Translations under genes and position numbers: made by a program
The notes under the pieces: model-generated
Told to the model about the DNA's origin: nothing
Databases searched by the model: none
The model's input: the letters and a program-made list of their open reading frames with translations, nothing else
Part shown: piece after piece, positions 42,999-51,271 of the stretch
Numbering within the stretch: position 1 is the stretch's first letter
Layout: each line of letters begins with the position of its first letter
Assembly (NCBI GenBank): GCA_965223835.1
Contig: CBDCXQ010000001.1
Location: 1,550,001-1,614,000 of the forward strand
Length of the DNA stretch: 64,000 bases
Direction: 5' to 3'
From: CAVYXZ01 sp965223835
GTDB lineage: Bacteria; Chloroflexota; Anaerolineae; Aggregatilineales; Phototrophicaceae

Positions 42999-43802
42999 GT
43001 GGATGAAGTCAGTCAGTACAATATCGAACGCTGGAACGCTCTGGTTGATGTCAATGCGCTGTTCACACGGCCTGACCTGAATCTGGATGCGCAATCGGCC
43101 AGGGAGTGGATCGATCCGGATGGTAGGCTCGGTGATGTGAAAGGTAAAAATGTCCTGCTGCTGGCGAGCGGGGGTGGGCAGCAGTCAGCGGCTTTTGTCC
43201 TGCTGGGGGCGCAGGTCACAGTAGTCGATCTTGCGGACAAGCAGCTTGAACGTGACCGGGAAGCCGCCGTGCATTATGGGGCAGACATCAAGACCGTTAA
43301 GGCCGATATGCGGGATTTGTCAGTGCTGGATTCTGCCGCATTTGATCTGGTATACCATCCATATTCGCTGAATTTTGTACCCGATTCGACAGAAGTTTTC
43401 ACCCAGGTAGCGCGGGTGGTGCGTCCCGGCGGTATGTATTACTTCATGTGTGCCAACCCGTTCGCCAGCGGCCTGACCGAACAAAGCTGGAACGGCACAG
43501 GCTACTTACTCCAAAATCCCTATCAGCAGGGTGCGAAGATCATTTATCAGGATTCCGACTGGGTATATGATCGTTCGAAATACCCTGATTCCAGACAGAT
43601 TCATGGGCCACAGGAATTTTGCCAGACGTTGAGTACGCTTATCAACGGCCTGACCGCGCACGGATTTGTTATCAGACATACCAAAGAAATCATGGCCGAC
43701 GTAGTTGATCTCAGTGCAGAACCTGGAAGCTGGGATCATTTTACGGCTATCATGCCGCCCTGGTTGGCGTTCTGGACCGTCTTCACCCCGGATAGGCTCT
43801 GA
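42999..43802 (+). CDS. Class I SAM-dependent methyltransferase
   Basis: A 267-residue methyltransferase. Motif I is NVLLLASGGGQQSAAFVLLGAQVTVVD, followed by KADMRDLSVL, FDLVYHPYSLNFVPD and VVRPGGMYYFMCANP. The N-terminal YNIERWNALVDVNALFTRPDL is typical of small-molecule methyltransferases in this group. GTG at 42999 is favoured over TTG 42993 because AAGG (42986-42989) lies 9 bases before it. It starts 11 bases after araD, and its stop overlaps the next ATG (TGATG), so it is cotranscribed and coupled with the kinase-like gene. The methylated substrate is unknown. Confidence 0.85.
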   Translation: MDEVSQYNIERWNALVDVNALFTRPDLNLDAQSAREWIDPDGRLGDVKGKNVLLLASGGGQQSAAFVLLGAQVTVVDLADKQLERDREAAVHYGADIKTVKADMRDLSVLDSAAFDLVYHPYSLNFVPDSTEVFTQVARVVRPGGMYYFMCANPFASGLTEQSWNGTGYLLQNPYQQGAKIIYQDSDWVYDRSKYPDSRQIHGPQEFCQTLSTLINGLTAHGFVIRHTKEIMADVVDLSAEPGSWDHFTAIMPPWLAFWTVFTPDRL

Positions 43803-44890
43803 TGTCGCACGCGGCGATGATAAATGCGGATTTCCCAACCCGACCAGAAGCGATTACCGCATCCTGGTTAAGCGCAACCTTGCAGAGTCAGGTCAATTTG
43901 AATGGCACGATTCTGGAATCTGTTGAATTCGCGGCAGCGACGGCACAAAAAAGTATCATCGGCGAGGTAGTCCGGCTCAAGCTGCATTATGATCGCGCGT
44001 CGTCTACTATGCCACAATCACTGATTGCCAAGTTCCCGACACCGCAACCGGAGCGTCGCGCCTATTTTGCTTCACTGGGAATGTATAAGCGTGAGGTGTA
44101 TTTTTATCAACAGCTAGCGGAGAAGATTGCGCTGCGCATACCACGCTGTTATTTTGCCGCATGGGATGCCCAGCATGAACGGGGCTTGCTGCTACTCGAA
44201 GATCTGGCTCCAGCGCGGGCTGGCAATCGCATTGCTGGTTGCACAGTCGCGCAGGCTGAACACGTGATTGGTGAGATCGCTTGTTTGCATATTGATTGGT
44301 GGGAAAATCCGCTGCTGGCTCAGTTCGATTGGCTGGGCATATTTGATCTACAATTTTTTCAAGAACGTTACCGTCAATCATGGCAGGCGCTGCCAGACAA
44401 TTTAATTGAAACATTACCTGCAATGGTGATTAGCCTGGGGCAACAACTGGTGGCAAAGCCGGACTCATTAGCAGCACTCTGGCAAGCGCCGTTGACTCTT
44501 ATCCATCGTGATTTGCAATTGGACAACATCTTTTTTGTCGAAGACGGACCACCATTTATCGTTGACTGGCAGCTCATCATGCAGGGGCGGGGCGTATTTG
44601 ATGTCGCCAACTTCCTATGCTGGAACCTGGACCCGGCTGTGCGGCGGGACCATGAGATGCGTATCCTGCGGCAGTATCATGCCGGTTTGTTGGCAGGCGG
44701 GGTCCAGGATTATGACTGGCAGCAGTGTGTCGCTGATTATCGGCTTTCACTTATGGAATCGTTTGCGCGGGTTGTTGCCATTTTGGGACAAAATCTGATT
44801 ATTGATCAAACATTAAGTAGCGTACTGGAGACGTTATTGTCACGAACTGCAAGCGCGTTAGTTGAAAATGAAGTCGAACTCTTGAATTGA
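43802..44890 (+). CDS. Phosphotransferase-family protein (APH/ecdysteroid-kinase-like)
   Basis: A 362-residue kinase-fold protein. It has SLIAKFPTP with the ATP-site Lys, YKREVYFYQQLAEKIALRIPRCYFAAWD, LLLLEDLAPARAG, the catalytic loop LIHRDLQLDNIFF and the metal Asp in PFIVDWQLI. This is the aminoglycoside-phosphotransferase superfamily, closest by pattern to the ecdysteroid-kinase-like branch common in environmental bacteria. Its ATG overlaps the methyltransferase stop, so the two may modify one hydroxylated compound in turn. Antibiotic resistance and sugar or natural-product activation are both possible; I cannot choose. Confidence 0.82.
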   Translation: MSHAAMINADFPTRPEAITASWLSATLQSQVNLNGTILESVEFAAATAQKSIIGEVVRLKLHYDRASSTMPQSLIAKFPTPQPERRAYFASLGMYKREVYFYQQLAEKIALRIPRCYFAAWDAQHERGLLLLEDLAPARAGNRIAGCTVAQAEHVIGEIACLHIDWWENPLLAQFDWLGIFDLQFFQERYRQSWQALPDNLIETLPAMVISLGQQLVAKPDSLAALWQAPLTLIHRDLQLDNIFFVEDGPPFIVDWQLIMQGRGVFDVANFLCWNLDPAVRRDHEMRILRQYHAGLLAGGVQDYDWQQCVADYRLSLMESFARVVAILGQNLIIDQTLSSVLETLLSRTASALVENEVELLN

Positions 44891-44909
44891 AGCCTGAAAG
44901 GAAATGTTC

Positions 44910-46469
44910 ATGTCACTGAAAATTGCGATGATTGGTGCGGGGTCGATTGGTTTTACCCGCCGTCTGATGGGCGACCTGTTGGCGGTCCCGGAATTTGCGG
45001 ATACAACCTTTGCGTTTATGGACATTAATGAACGTAATCTCGGTATGATAAGTCAATTGGCCGAGCGCGACATCGCGGCGAATAAGCTGCCAGCGAAAAT
45101 TGTCTCGACAACCGATCAGCGAGCAGCCATTGCTGATGCCGATTACGTCATCTGTATGATTCGTCAGGGCGGTTTGGATGCATTCGCACTCGACATTGAC
45201 ATTCCCCTGAAATACGGTGTAGACCAGTGTGTTGGCGACACGATTTGCGCCGGGGGTATCATGTATGGGCAACGGGGGATTCCCGTGTTACTCGACATCT
45301 GTAAAGACATCCGGGAAGTCGCGCAACCTGATGCCTTGTTCCTCAACTACTCCAATCCAATGGCGATGAATACTTGGGCCTGTAATCAATATGGTGGTGT
45401 CCAGACGATTGGCCTGTGTCATGGGGTGCAGGGCGCACACTGGCAGATCGCCCGTTGCATTGAACTGTGGGCGCAGACTGAGGGTTTAATTGGCCCAGAT
45501 GAAACAGTACACAAGCATGATGTTGATGTCATTGCAGCCGGAATCAATCACCAGACCTGGTTCGTGCAGGTACAATGGCGTGGGATGGATATGCTACCGC
45601 GCTTGTTGGAACTCTTCGAAGCGCATCCCAAATATCGTGAGACCGAAAAAGTACGGATTGATGTGCTGCGGCGTTTTGGCTATTACAGCACTGAATCTAA
45701 CGGTCATCTTAGCGAATATGTACCCTGGTACCGCAAACGCCCGGAAGAGATTAATCAGTGGATCGACCTGTCGAGCTGGATCAACGGCGAAACCGGTGGT
45801 TATCTACGCGTATGCACCGAGGGTCGCAACTGGTTCGAGACCGATTTCCCCAACTGGATAGAACAGGATCCGCCCGTGTTTGGGCCGGATAATCGCAGCG
45901 AGGAACATGGCTCTTATATCATCGAAGGGCTGGAAACTGGGCGGACCTATCGCGGTCATTTCAACGTTATCAATCAAGGCCACATCACAAATCTGCCCGA
46001 TGGCTGTGTAATTGAGATTCCGGGTTATGCAGATAAAAACGGCATTAACATGCCCGTCGTCGGTGATTTGCCGCTGGCGTGTGCAGCAACATGCTCCGCG
46101 AGTGTTCGTGTGCAGCAGATGGCCGTCGAGGCGGCGGTTACAGGTGATGTAACACTGCTAAAGCAAGCCATGCTCCATGACCCGCTGGTCGCGGCGGTGT
46201 GCAACCCCGAAGAAATCTGGCAGATGACCGATGAGATGCTAGTGGCGCAGGCGGAATGGCTGCCGAATTATGAAACCAGTGAGATCGAAGCGGCGCAAGC
46301 ACGGTTGAACGCCCATGAGCAAAACGGTACGCGGGTACAACTGCGCGATTGGGCTGGTGCCGCCCGGTTGGAGATCAAGTCCGTTGAGCAGTTAGCGCAG
46401 GACAAAGCAGAAGCACGGGCCAATGCCGCCGCTGCCGACAAAGGGAATATGACCAGATCCCCGGCATAA
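44910..46469 (+). CDS. Glycoside hydrolase family 4 (alpha-galactosidase/alpha-galacturonidase type)
   Basis: A 519-residue GH4 enzyme. It has the NAD motif MIGAGSIGFTRRLMGDLL, YVICMIRQGGLDAFALDIDIPLKYGVDQ, GGIMYGQRGIPVLLDICKDI, NYSNPMAMNTWA, metal-ligand motifs GLCHGVQG and AGINHQTWF, and YYSTESNGHLSEYVPWYRK. This is the MelA branch, to which the B. subtilis alpha-galacturonidase LplD also belongs. About 50 residues at the C-terminus (Ala- and Glu-rich, after residue 465) are extra. Start at ATG 44910 is set by GAAAGGAA 8 bases upstream. With uronate isomerases nearby, alpha-galacturonidase is as likely as alpha-galactosidase. It probably ends the araB operon. Confidence 0.87.
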   Translation: MSLKIAMIGAGSIGFTRRLMGDLLAVPEFADTTFAFMDINERNLGMISQLAERDIAANKLPAKIVSTTDQRAAIADADYVICMIRQGGLDAFALDIDIPLKYGVDQCVGDTICAGGIMYGQRGIPVLLDICKDIREVAQPDALFLNYSNPMAMNTWACNQYGGVQTIGLCHGVQGAHWQIARCIELWAQTEGLIGPDETVHKHDVDVIAAGINHQTWFVQVQWRGMDMLPRLLELFEAHPKYRETEKVRIDVLRRFGYYSTESNGHLSEYVPWYRKRPEEINQWIDLSSWINGETGGYLRVCTEGRNWFETDFPNWIEQDPPVFGPDNRSEEHGSYIIEGLETGRTYRGHFNVINQGHITNLPDGCVIEIPGYADKNGINMPVVGDLPLACAATCSASVRVQQMAVEAAVTGDVTLLKQAMLHDPLVAAVCNPEEIWQMTDEMLVAQAEWLPNYETSEIEAAQARLNAHEQNGTRVQLRDWAGAARLEIKSVEQLAQDKAEARANAAAADKGNMTRSPA

Positions 46470-46487
46470 TATTTTGACTGATGGTCA

Positions 46488-46512
46488 GGGCATGGTTCGC
46501 CGTGCCCTTTAA
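46488..46512 (+). terminator. Terminator-like hairpin with TTCG tetraloop after the GH4 gene
   Basis: GGGCATGG (46488-46495), loop TTCG, CCGTGCCC (46500-46507) followed by TTTAAT. An 8-bp stem with one T-G pair; the UUCG loop makes it very stable. It closes the araB operon or attenuates into the next gene, and resembles the hairpin at 39067-39088. Confidence 0.6.
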
Positions 46513-46555
46513 TATAGAAATGATGGATAAATTTTCATAACAAGGAGAAAAGATC

Positions 46556-48013
46556 ATGACTTTAGCTTATCCCCAACCGCACGCAGCGGCGACCCTGAAT
46601 GCGCGGCCTGTGACATTGGGCATCATCGTCGGTACGCGCGGTTTCTTTCCAGCGCATCTGGCCGAAAGCGGACGTGCTACCATGTTGCAGGTGCTGGCCG
46701 ACGCCGGTATCAATGCCATTATCACAGAAGCTGCGGACACGAATTTCGGTGCGATTGAATCGTTAGCTGAAGCGCGTATGTGTGCGGACCTCTTCCGTGA
46801 ACATCGGGACGAAATTGATGGCGTCCTGGTGACGTTGCCGAACTTCGGCGATGAGCGGGCGATTGCCAATACGCTGCGCTGGGCTGATCTTGATGTACCC
46901 GTGTTGATTCATGCCTTTCCCGATGATGCGACACGGATGAGCATTGCCGATCGGCGTGATAGCTTCTGTGGCAAGATGTCGGCTTGCAACAATCTGCGCC
47001 AATATGGGATCAAATACACGATTACGAGCAATCACACGATGGACCCCACCAGCCCGGCATTTCTGGCTGATCTGGAAAACTTTGCCGCGATCTGCCGTGT
47101 TGTGCGCGGGATGCGGACCGCCCGGTTGGGCATGATGGGCGCGCGGCCCGAAGCGTTCAAGACCGTGCGCTTCAGCGAAAAGCTGCTGGATCAGGCCGGG
47201 ATTAGCGTTGAAACGCTCGATCTGTCCGAGGTTTTTGGGCGCATTGAACGGCTGGCCGATGATGATGTAGTTGTGCAGAGTAAGCTAGGTGACATCAAAG
47301 GTTATGCCCGCACCGCCAATGTGCCTGATCTATCGCTAATGCGCATGGCGAAGTTCGGCGTGGTTCTGGACGGTTGGATGGAAGATAATTTGCTTGATGC
47401 CACTGCCATTCAATGTTGGACTTCGATGGAAGAATATTTCGGGGTTGTGCCCTGCACACTGATGAGTATGAGCAGCAATAAGCTCAACCCGGCAGCGTGT
47501 GAGACCGACGTCGTGGGGGCGCTGGCGATGCTGGCGATGCAGTTAGCGTCAGGGCGACCGAGTGCGCTGGTGGATTGGAATAATAATTATGGGGATGACC
47601 CCGACAAAGGGGTTGTTTTCCACTGCTCCAACCTCCCCAAAGATGTTTTTATCGATGACATCCCGGTGATGGATTATCAAGAGATCATTGCCGGTTCTGT
47701 CGGCAAAGAAAACACCTTCGGCACGATTTATGGGCGTATCAAGGAAGACCCATTCACCTACCTGCGCATCTCAACTGATGATTTTAGTGGCAACATCGTC
47801 GCTTACACCGGCGAGGGCGTGTTCACCAACGACCCCATTGATACCTTTGGCGGTTATGGTGTGGTTCAGGTGCCGCGTTTCCAGGAATTATTGGCTTATA
47901 TTTGTGACAACGGCTTCGAGCATCATGTGTCCATTAACCAGTCACGAGTCGCCGGGGCCGTAAATGAAGCGTTATCAAAATACCTGGGCTGGCCGGTTTA
48001 TCATCATCGTTAA
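46556..48013 (+). CDS. L-fucose/L-arabinose isomerase family protein
   Basis: A 485-residue member of the FucI/AraA fold. It has LGIIVGTRGFFPAHLAESGR, VLVTLPNFGDERAIANTLRW, VPVLIHAFPDDA, DSFCGKMSACNNLRQYGI, MDPTSPAFLADLENF and ARPEAFKTVRFSEKLLD. Also visible are the acidic metal-site regions CWTSMEEYFGVVPC and WNNNYGDDPDKGVVFHCSNLP. It is not a classical AraA. Because araB and araD are just upstream and no araA is present, it is the best candidate for the aldose-ketose isomerase supplying them, perhaps acting on L-arabinose, D-arabinose or L-fucose. AAGGAGAAA precedes the ATG; hairpins flank the gene on both sides. Confidence 0.85.
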   Translation: MTLAYPQPHAAATLNARPVTLGIIVGTRGFFPAHLAESGRATMLQVLADAGINAIITEAADTNFGAIESLAEARMCADLFREHRDEIDGVLVTLPNFGDERAIANTLRWADLDVPVLIHAFPDDATRMSIADRRDSFCGKMSACNNLRQYGIKYTITSNHTMDPTSPAFLADLENFAAICRVVRGMRTARLGMMGARPEAFKTVRFSEKLLDQAGISVETLDLSEVFGRIERLADDDVVVQSKLGDIKGYARTANVPDLSLMRMAKFGVVLDGWMEDNLLDATAIQCWTSMEEYFGVVPCTLMSMSSNKLNPAACETDVVGALAMLAMQLASGRPSALVDWNNNYGDDPDKGVVFHCSNLPKDVFIDDIPVMDYQEIIAGSVGKENTFGTIYGRIKEDPFTYLRISTDDFSGNIVAYTGEGVFTNDPIDTFGGYGVVQVPRFQELLAYICDNGFEHHVSINQSRVAGAVNEALSKYLGWPVYHHR

Positions 48014-48022
48014 CGCATAGCT

Positions 48023-48052
48023 GGGGTCAGCATAAGTCTGGCCCCTTTCGTT
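48023..48052 (+). terminator. Hairpin after the isomerase gene
   Basis: GGGGTCAG (48023-48030), 7-base loop, CTGGCCCC (48038-48045), all eight positions paired with one T-G, then TTTCGTTATTT. Moderate terminator between the isomerase and the mannosidase. Confidence 0.6.
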
Positions 48053-48079
48053 ATTTACAATTAAATAGGAGAGTGAGCG

Positions 48080-51000
48080 GTGTATCACGAAACGCGCTGG
48101 ACAGTAAGGAAAATTCGTCAGCGTCTGGCATTGATTGAACCCCTCGTTTACCGGCGGCGGCACCCCTTGCCGCCATTTCGCCTGACAACCCTGAATGACC
48201 CAATGGATGAACCACCGGTGGCAGTCGCTGTTGATGATAGCGATTGGTCAGTTGTCGAATACAACACACATTGGATTGATTTATTCACCAATTTTGTGCT
48301 ACGCACCGAGTTTGAAGTGCCCAACGACTGGGATTCGAGTGCCGCCGTCGCATTGTATTTGCCGATGGGTGAGTTGGGCGGTTTTAGTCACCCCGAAGCG
48401 CTGGCCTACATCGACGGAACGTCTTATGCTACCTGCGACCGACACCACCAGGAATTTCAAATAGATAATCGCTGGCGTGACGGCAAATCTCATCACCTCG
48501 CGCTGCATGGCTGGACTGGCCTCGGCGTGGATTTTGTTGGCGGTGGGCCGGACCAGCGGCAACTGTTCATGCGACCCTGTCAGGTTGTGCAGATCGACCA
48601 GCCGACCCGTGATTTTATCGCTACCGCGCGGGTGGCTGTGGGCATCGCTGATCTGCTGGATGAGAACAATCCCACTAAGGGTTGGTTACTTAATGCACTG
48701 GACGCGGCTTTTAAGCTAGTGGATGTTCGCGAACCTTTCGGTGATGGATTTTATGACAGTATCGCTCCTGCCCATCAAGTTCTCAGGGAAGGCATCGCTA
48801 ACGCCGGGCCGCCACTGGATGTCTCGGTCTCGGCCAGCGGTCATGCTCACATTGATGTCGCCTGGTTGTGGACACTCGGCCAAACCAGACGCAAATCTGG
48901 TCGCACTTTTCATACCGTTTTGCGGTTGATGGAACAATATCCCGATTATCATTTCACCCAGAGCCAGCCCCAGCTTTATGACTATGTGCGCCAGGACTAT
49001 CCCGAACTGCTTGATTCAATCAAAGCGCGGGTGGCTGAAGGGCGCTGGGAGCCAATCGGTGGCATGTGGGTCGAAGCCGACTGCAATTTGAGTGGGGCGG
49101 AGTCGCTGGCCCGTCAATTTTTGCTGGGTCGTACATTTTTTCGTGAGCATTTCGGGCCAGATGCCGAGGCGCCTGTGCTATGGCTACCGGATGTGTTCGG
49201 CTATGCCTGGGCACTGCCACAGTTGATCAAGCAGGCTGGCCTGGATTATTTCTTTACCATCAAGATCGGCTGGAGCCAGTATAATCGCCTGCCTTACGAC
49301 AGTTTCTGGTGGCAAGGGGTGGATGGCACCAGGGTGCTGACGCATTTCAGTACCACTAAAGACCCTGACAGCCCCTTTGCGTCAACCTACAACTCGGCGG
49401 CTAACCCGGAAGAAACCCTCGGCACCTGGATCAACTTCCAGCAGAAGGAACTCCAGGATGATCTTTTGATGGCCTTTGGCTACGGTGATGGTGGCGGTGG
49501 CCCAACCCGCGAGATGCTGGAGAATTTGCGCGAAATGGCGAATTTCCCCGGCACGCCCCAGGTGCGTCAACGTGCGGTAGGTGACTTCTTCCGCGATCTT
49601 GAAGCGAACTCAGGGGATAGACTGCCGGTGTGGAACGGCGAACTCTATCTTGAACTGCATCGGGGAACCTACACGACCCAGGCTCGCAACAAACGCGCCA
49701 ATCGCAAAAGTGAGTTCTTGTTGCATGATGCTGAGTTCGTGGCGACCCTGGCGAAACTTCTAGATGCAAACTTCACATATCCCAGGACCGAGTTAAACAA
49801 AGCGTGGGAACTGGTTTGTTTAAATCAATTCCACGACATCATCCCTGGGAGTAGCATCAATCCAGTATATGTTGAGTCTTTGCAGCAGTACGATGAGATA
49901 CGGCAACTCGGTGAATTGGCACGGGATGCGGCCCTGGATGTGATTGCCAGCAATATCCCCGCAGATGTTCTGGTGGTAAATCCGACCTCGTTCACGCGTC
50001 GTGATCTGGTTCGCTACGATGAGCTATTGGCTGATGGTCAGTCGTTGGTCAATGATGAAGGCCAGGCCGTGCCGGTGCAGCGTGACGAAGCGGGTCTATT
50101 AATCGCTGTAGGTGAGTTGCCGCCCTACAGCATCAACGCATTATCGGTTGTGAGTGGGAATGCGCCTGCCAATGAAACCGGGCTGCGCGTGTCGCAGACG
50201 ACGCTGGAAAATGACTTCGTGCGAGTCGAATTTGCTGCTGCTGGCGACATTACACGTATCTTTGACAAGCAGAACCAGCGTGAGGTATTGACACCCGAAA
50301 GTGTCGCCAACCAATTCCAGGCATTTGAAGATCGGCCAATGTTCTGGGATGCCTGGGATGTCGACATTTTCTATGATGATAAAATGTGGACGGCAGACCC
50401 GGCAGAATCGGTGAATGTCATCGAGTCTGGGCCGCTGCGGGCAACATTAGAAATCAAACGCCAGATTTTGAACAGTATCTATACCCAGCGTATCTCACTC
50501 GACTATAACAGCCCTCAATTGACATTTGATACGCACATAGATTGGCGCGAACGGCACATCTTACTTAAGGTTGCATTCCCGGTGGATGTACTCGCACCGA
50601 CCGCAACCTACGAGATTCAGTGGGGCAATGTCGAACGCCCAACCCACCGCAACACAAGCTGGGATTGGGCACGCTTCGAAACCGCCGCGCAAAAATGGGC
50701 CGACCTGAGCGAAGGTGGCTATGGCGTAAGCTTGCTCAATGACAGCAAGTACGGTCACGACATCAATGGCAATGTGATGCGTATCAGCCTGCTCCGCAGC
50801 CCAACGATGCCCGACCCGGAGGCCGACCAGGGTGAACACCACTTCACTTATGCCCTGCTGCCGCATGCTGATGGTTGGGGAGCAGCAACCGTGAGCGCAG
50901 CCTATGCCCTGAATGACCCACTACTGGCAGTCACCGGTAAGGGGTCAGCAATGGGCGGTCAACCAGTGGCAGCGGTGTCAGGTCTCGTCACGGTCGATAA

Positions 51001-51235
51001 GTCCAATGTCGTCATCGAAACTGTGAAGCGGGCTGAAGATGGGGATGGGACTATCGTGCGTCTGTACGAGAATCAACGCAAACGTGGCCCGGTGACACTA
51101 ACATTGGGTTTTGATTTACAGGAAGCATTTTATACCAATCTGATCGAGGATAATCAGGCTGCGGTCGCGATTACTGGACGAACGGTGAGGCTTGATCTGC
51201 ATCCATATGAGATCGTGACGCTGCGGTTAAAATAG
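48080..51235 (+). CDS. Alpha-mannosidase, glycoside hydrolase family 38
   Basis: A 1051-residue GH38 enzyme of normal length. An N-terminal beta domain (about 1-240) precedes the catalytic barrel. Zinc ligands are in GHAHIDVAWLW (about 253-263), the nucleophile Asp is in LWLPDVFGYAW (about 372), and the third zinc His is in LNQFHDIIPGSSI (about 585). C-terminal beta-sandwich domains contain ENDFVRVEF and HRNTSWDWARFE, typical of the family. No signal peptide, so it trims imported mannosides in the cytoplasm. Start is GTG 48080 with AGGAGAG 6 bases upstream. A strong terminator follows. Confidence 0.94.
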   Translation: MYHETRWTVRKIRQRLALIEPLVYRRRHPLPPFRLTTLNDPMDEPPVAVAVDDSDWSVVEYNTHWIDLFTNFVLRTEFEVPNDWDSSAAVALYLPMGELGGFSHPEALAYIDGTSYATCDRHHQEFQIDNRWRDGKSHHLALHGWTGLGVDFVGGGPDQRQLFMRPCQVVQIDQPTRDFIATARVAVGIADLLDENNPTKGWLLNALDAAFKLVDVREPFGDGFYDSIAPAHQVLREGIANAGPPLDVSVSASGHAHIDVAWLWTLGQTRRKSGRTFHTVLRLMEQYPDYHFTQSQPQLYDYVRQDYPELLDSIKARVAEGRWEPIGGMWVEADCNLSGAESLARQFLLGRTFFREHFGPDAEAPVLWLPDVFGYAWALPQLIKQAGLDYFFTIKIGWSQYNRLPYDSFWWQGVDGTRVLTHFSTTKDPDSPFASTYNSAANPEETLGTWINFQQKELQDDLLMAFGYGDGGGGPTREMLENLREMANFPGTPQVRQRAVGDFFRDLEANSGDRLPVWNGELYLELHRGTYTTQARNKRANRKSEFLLHDAEFVATLAKLLDANFTYPRTELNKAWELVCLNQFHDIIPGSSINPVYVESLQQYDEIRQLGELARDAALDVIASNIPADVLVVNPTSFTRRDLVRYDELLADGQSLVNDEGQAVPVQRDEAGLLIAVGELPPYSINALSVVSGNAPANETGLRVSQTTLENDFVRVEFAAAGDITRIFDKQNQREVLTPESVANQFQAFEDRPMFWDAWDVDIFYDDKMWTADPAESVNVIESGPLRATLEIKRQILNSIYTQRISLDYNSPQLTFDTHIDWRERHILLKVAFPVDVLAPTATYEIQWGNVERPTHRNTSWDWARFETAAQKWADLSEGGYGVSLLNDSKYGHDINGNVMRISLLRSPTMPDPEADQGEHHFTYALLPHADGWGAATVSAAYALNDPLLAVTGKGSAMGGQPVAAVSGLVTVDKSNVVIETVKRAEDGDGTIVRLYENQRKRGPVTLTLGFDLQEAFYTNLIEDNQAAVAITGRTVRLDLHPYEIVTLRLK

Positions 51236-51242
51236 CATTATC

Positions 51243-51271
51243 TGGGGCGACCGGGTGCCGCCCCACTTTTT
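51243..51271 (+). terminator. Rho-independent terminator after the alpha-mannosidase gene
   Basis: TGGGGCG (51243-51249), 9-base loop, CGCCCCA (51259-51265), then CTTTTTA. Perfect 7-bp GC-rich stem with a T-run on the plus strand, 8 bases after the stop codon and touching the end of the convergent VWA gene. Confidence 0.8.
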
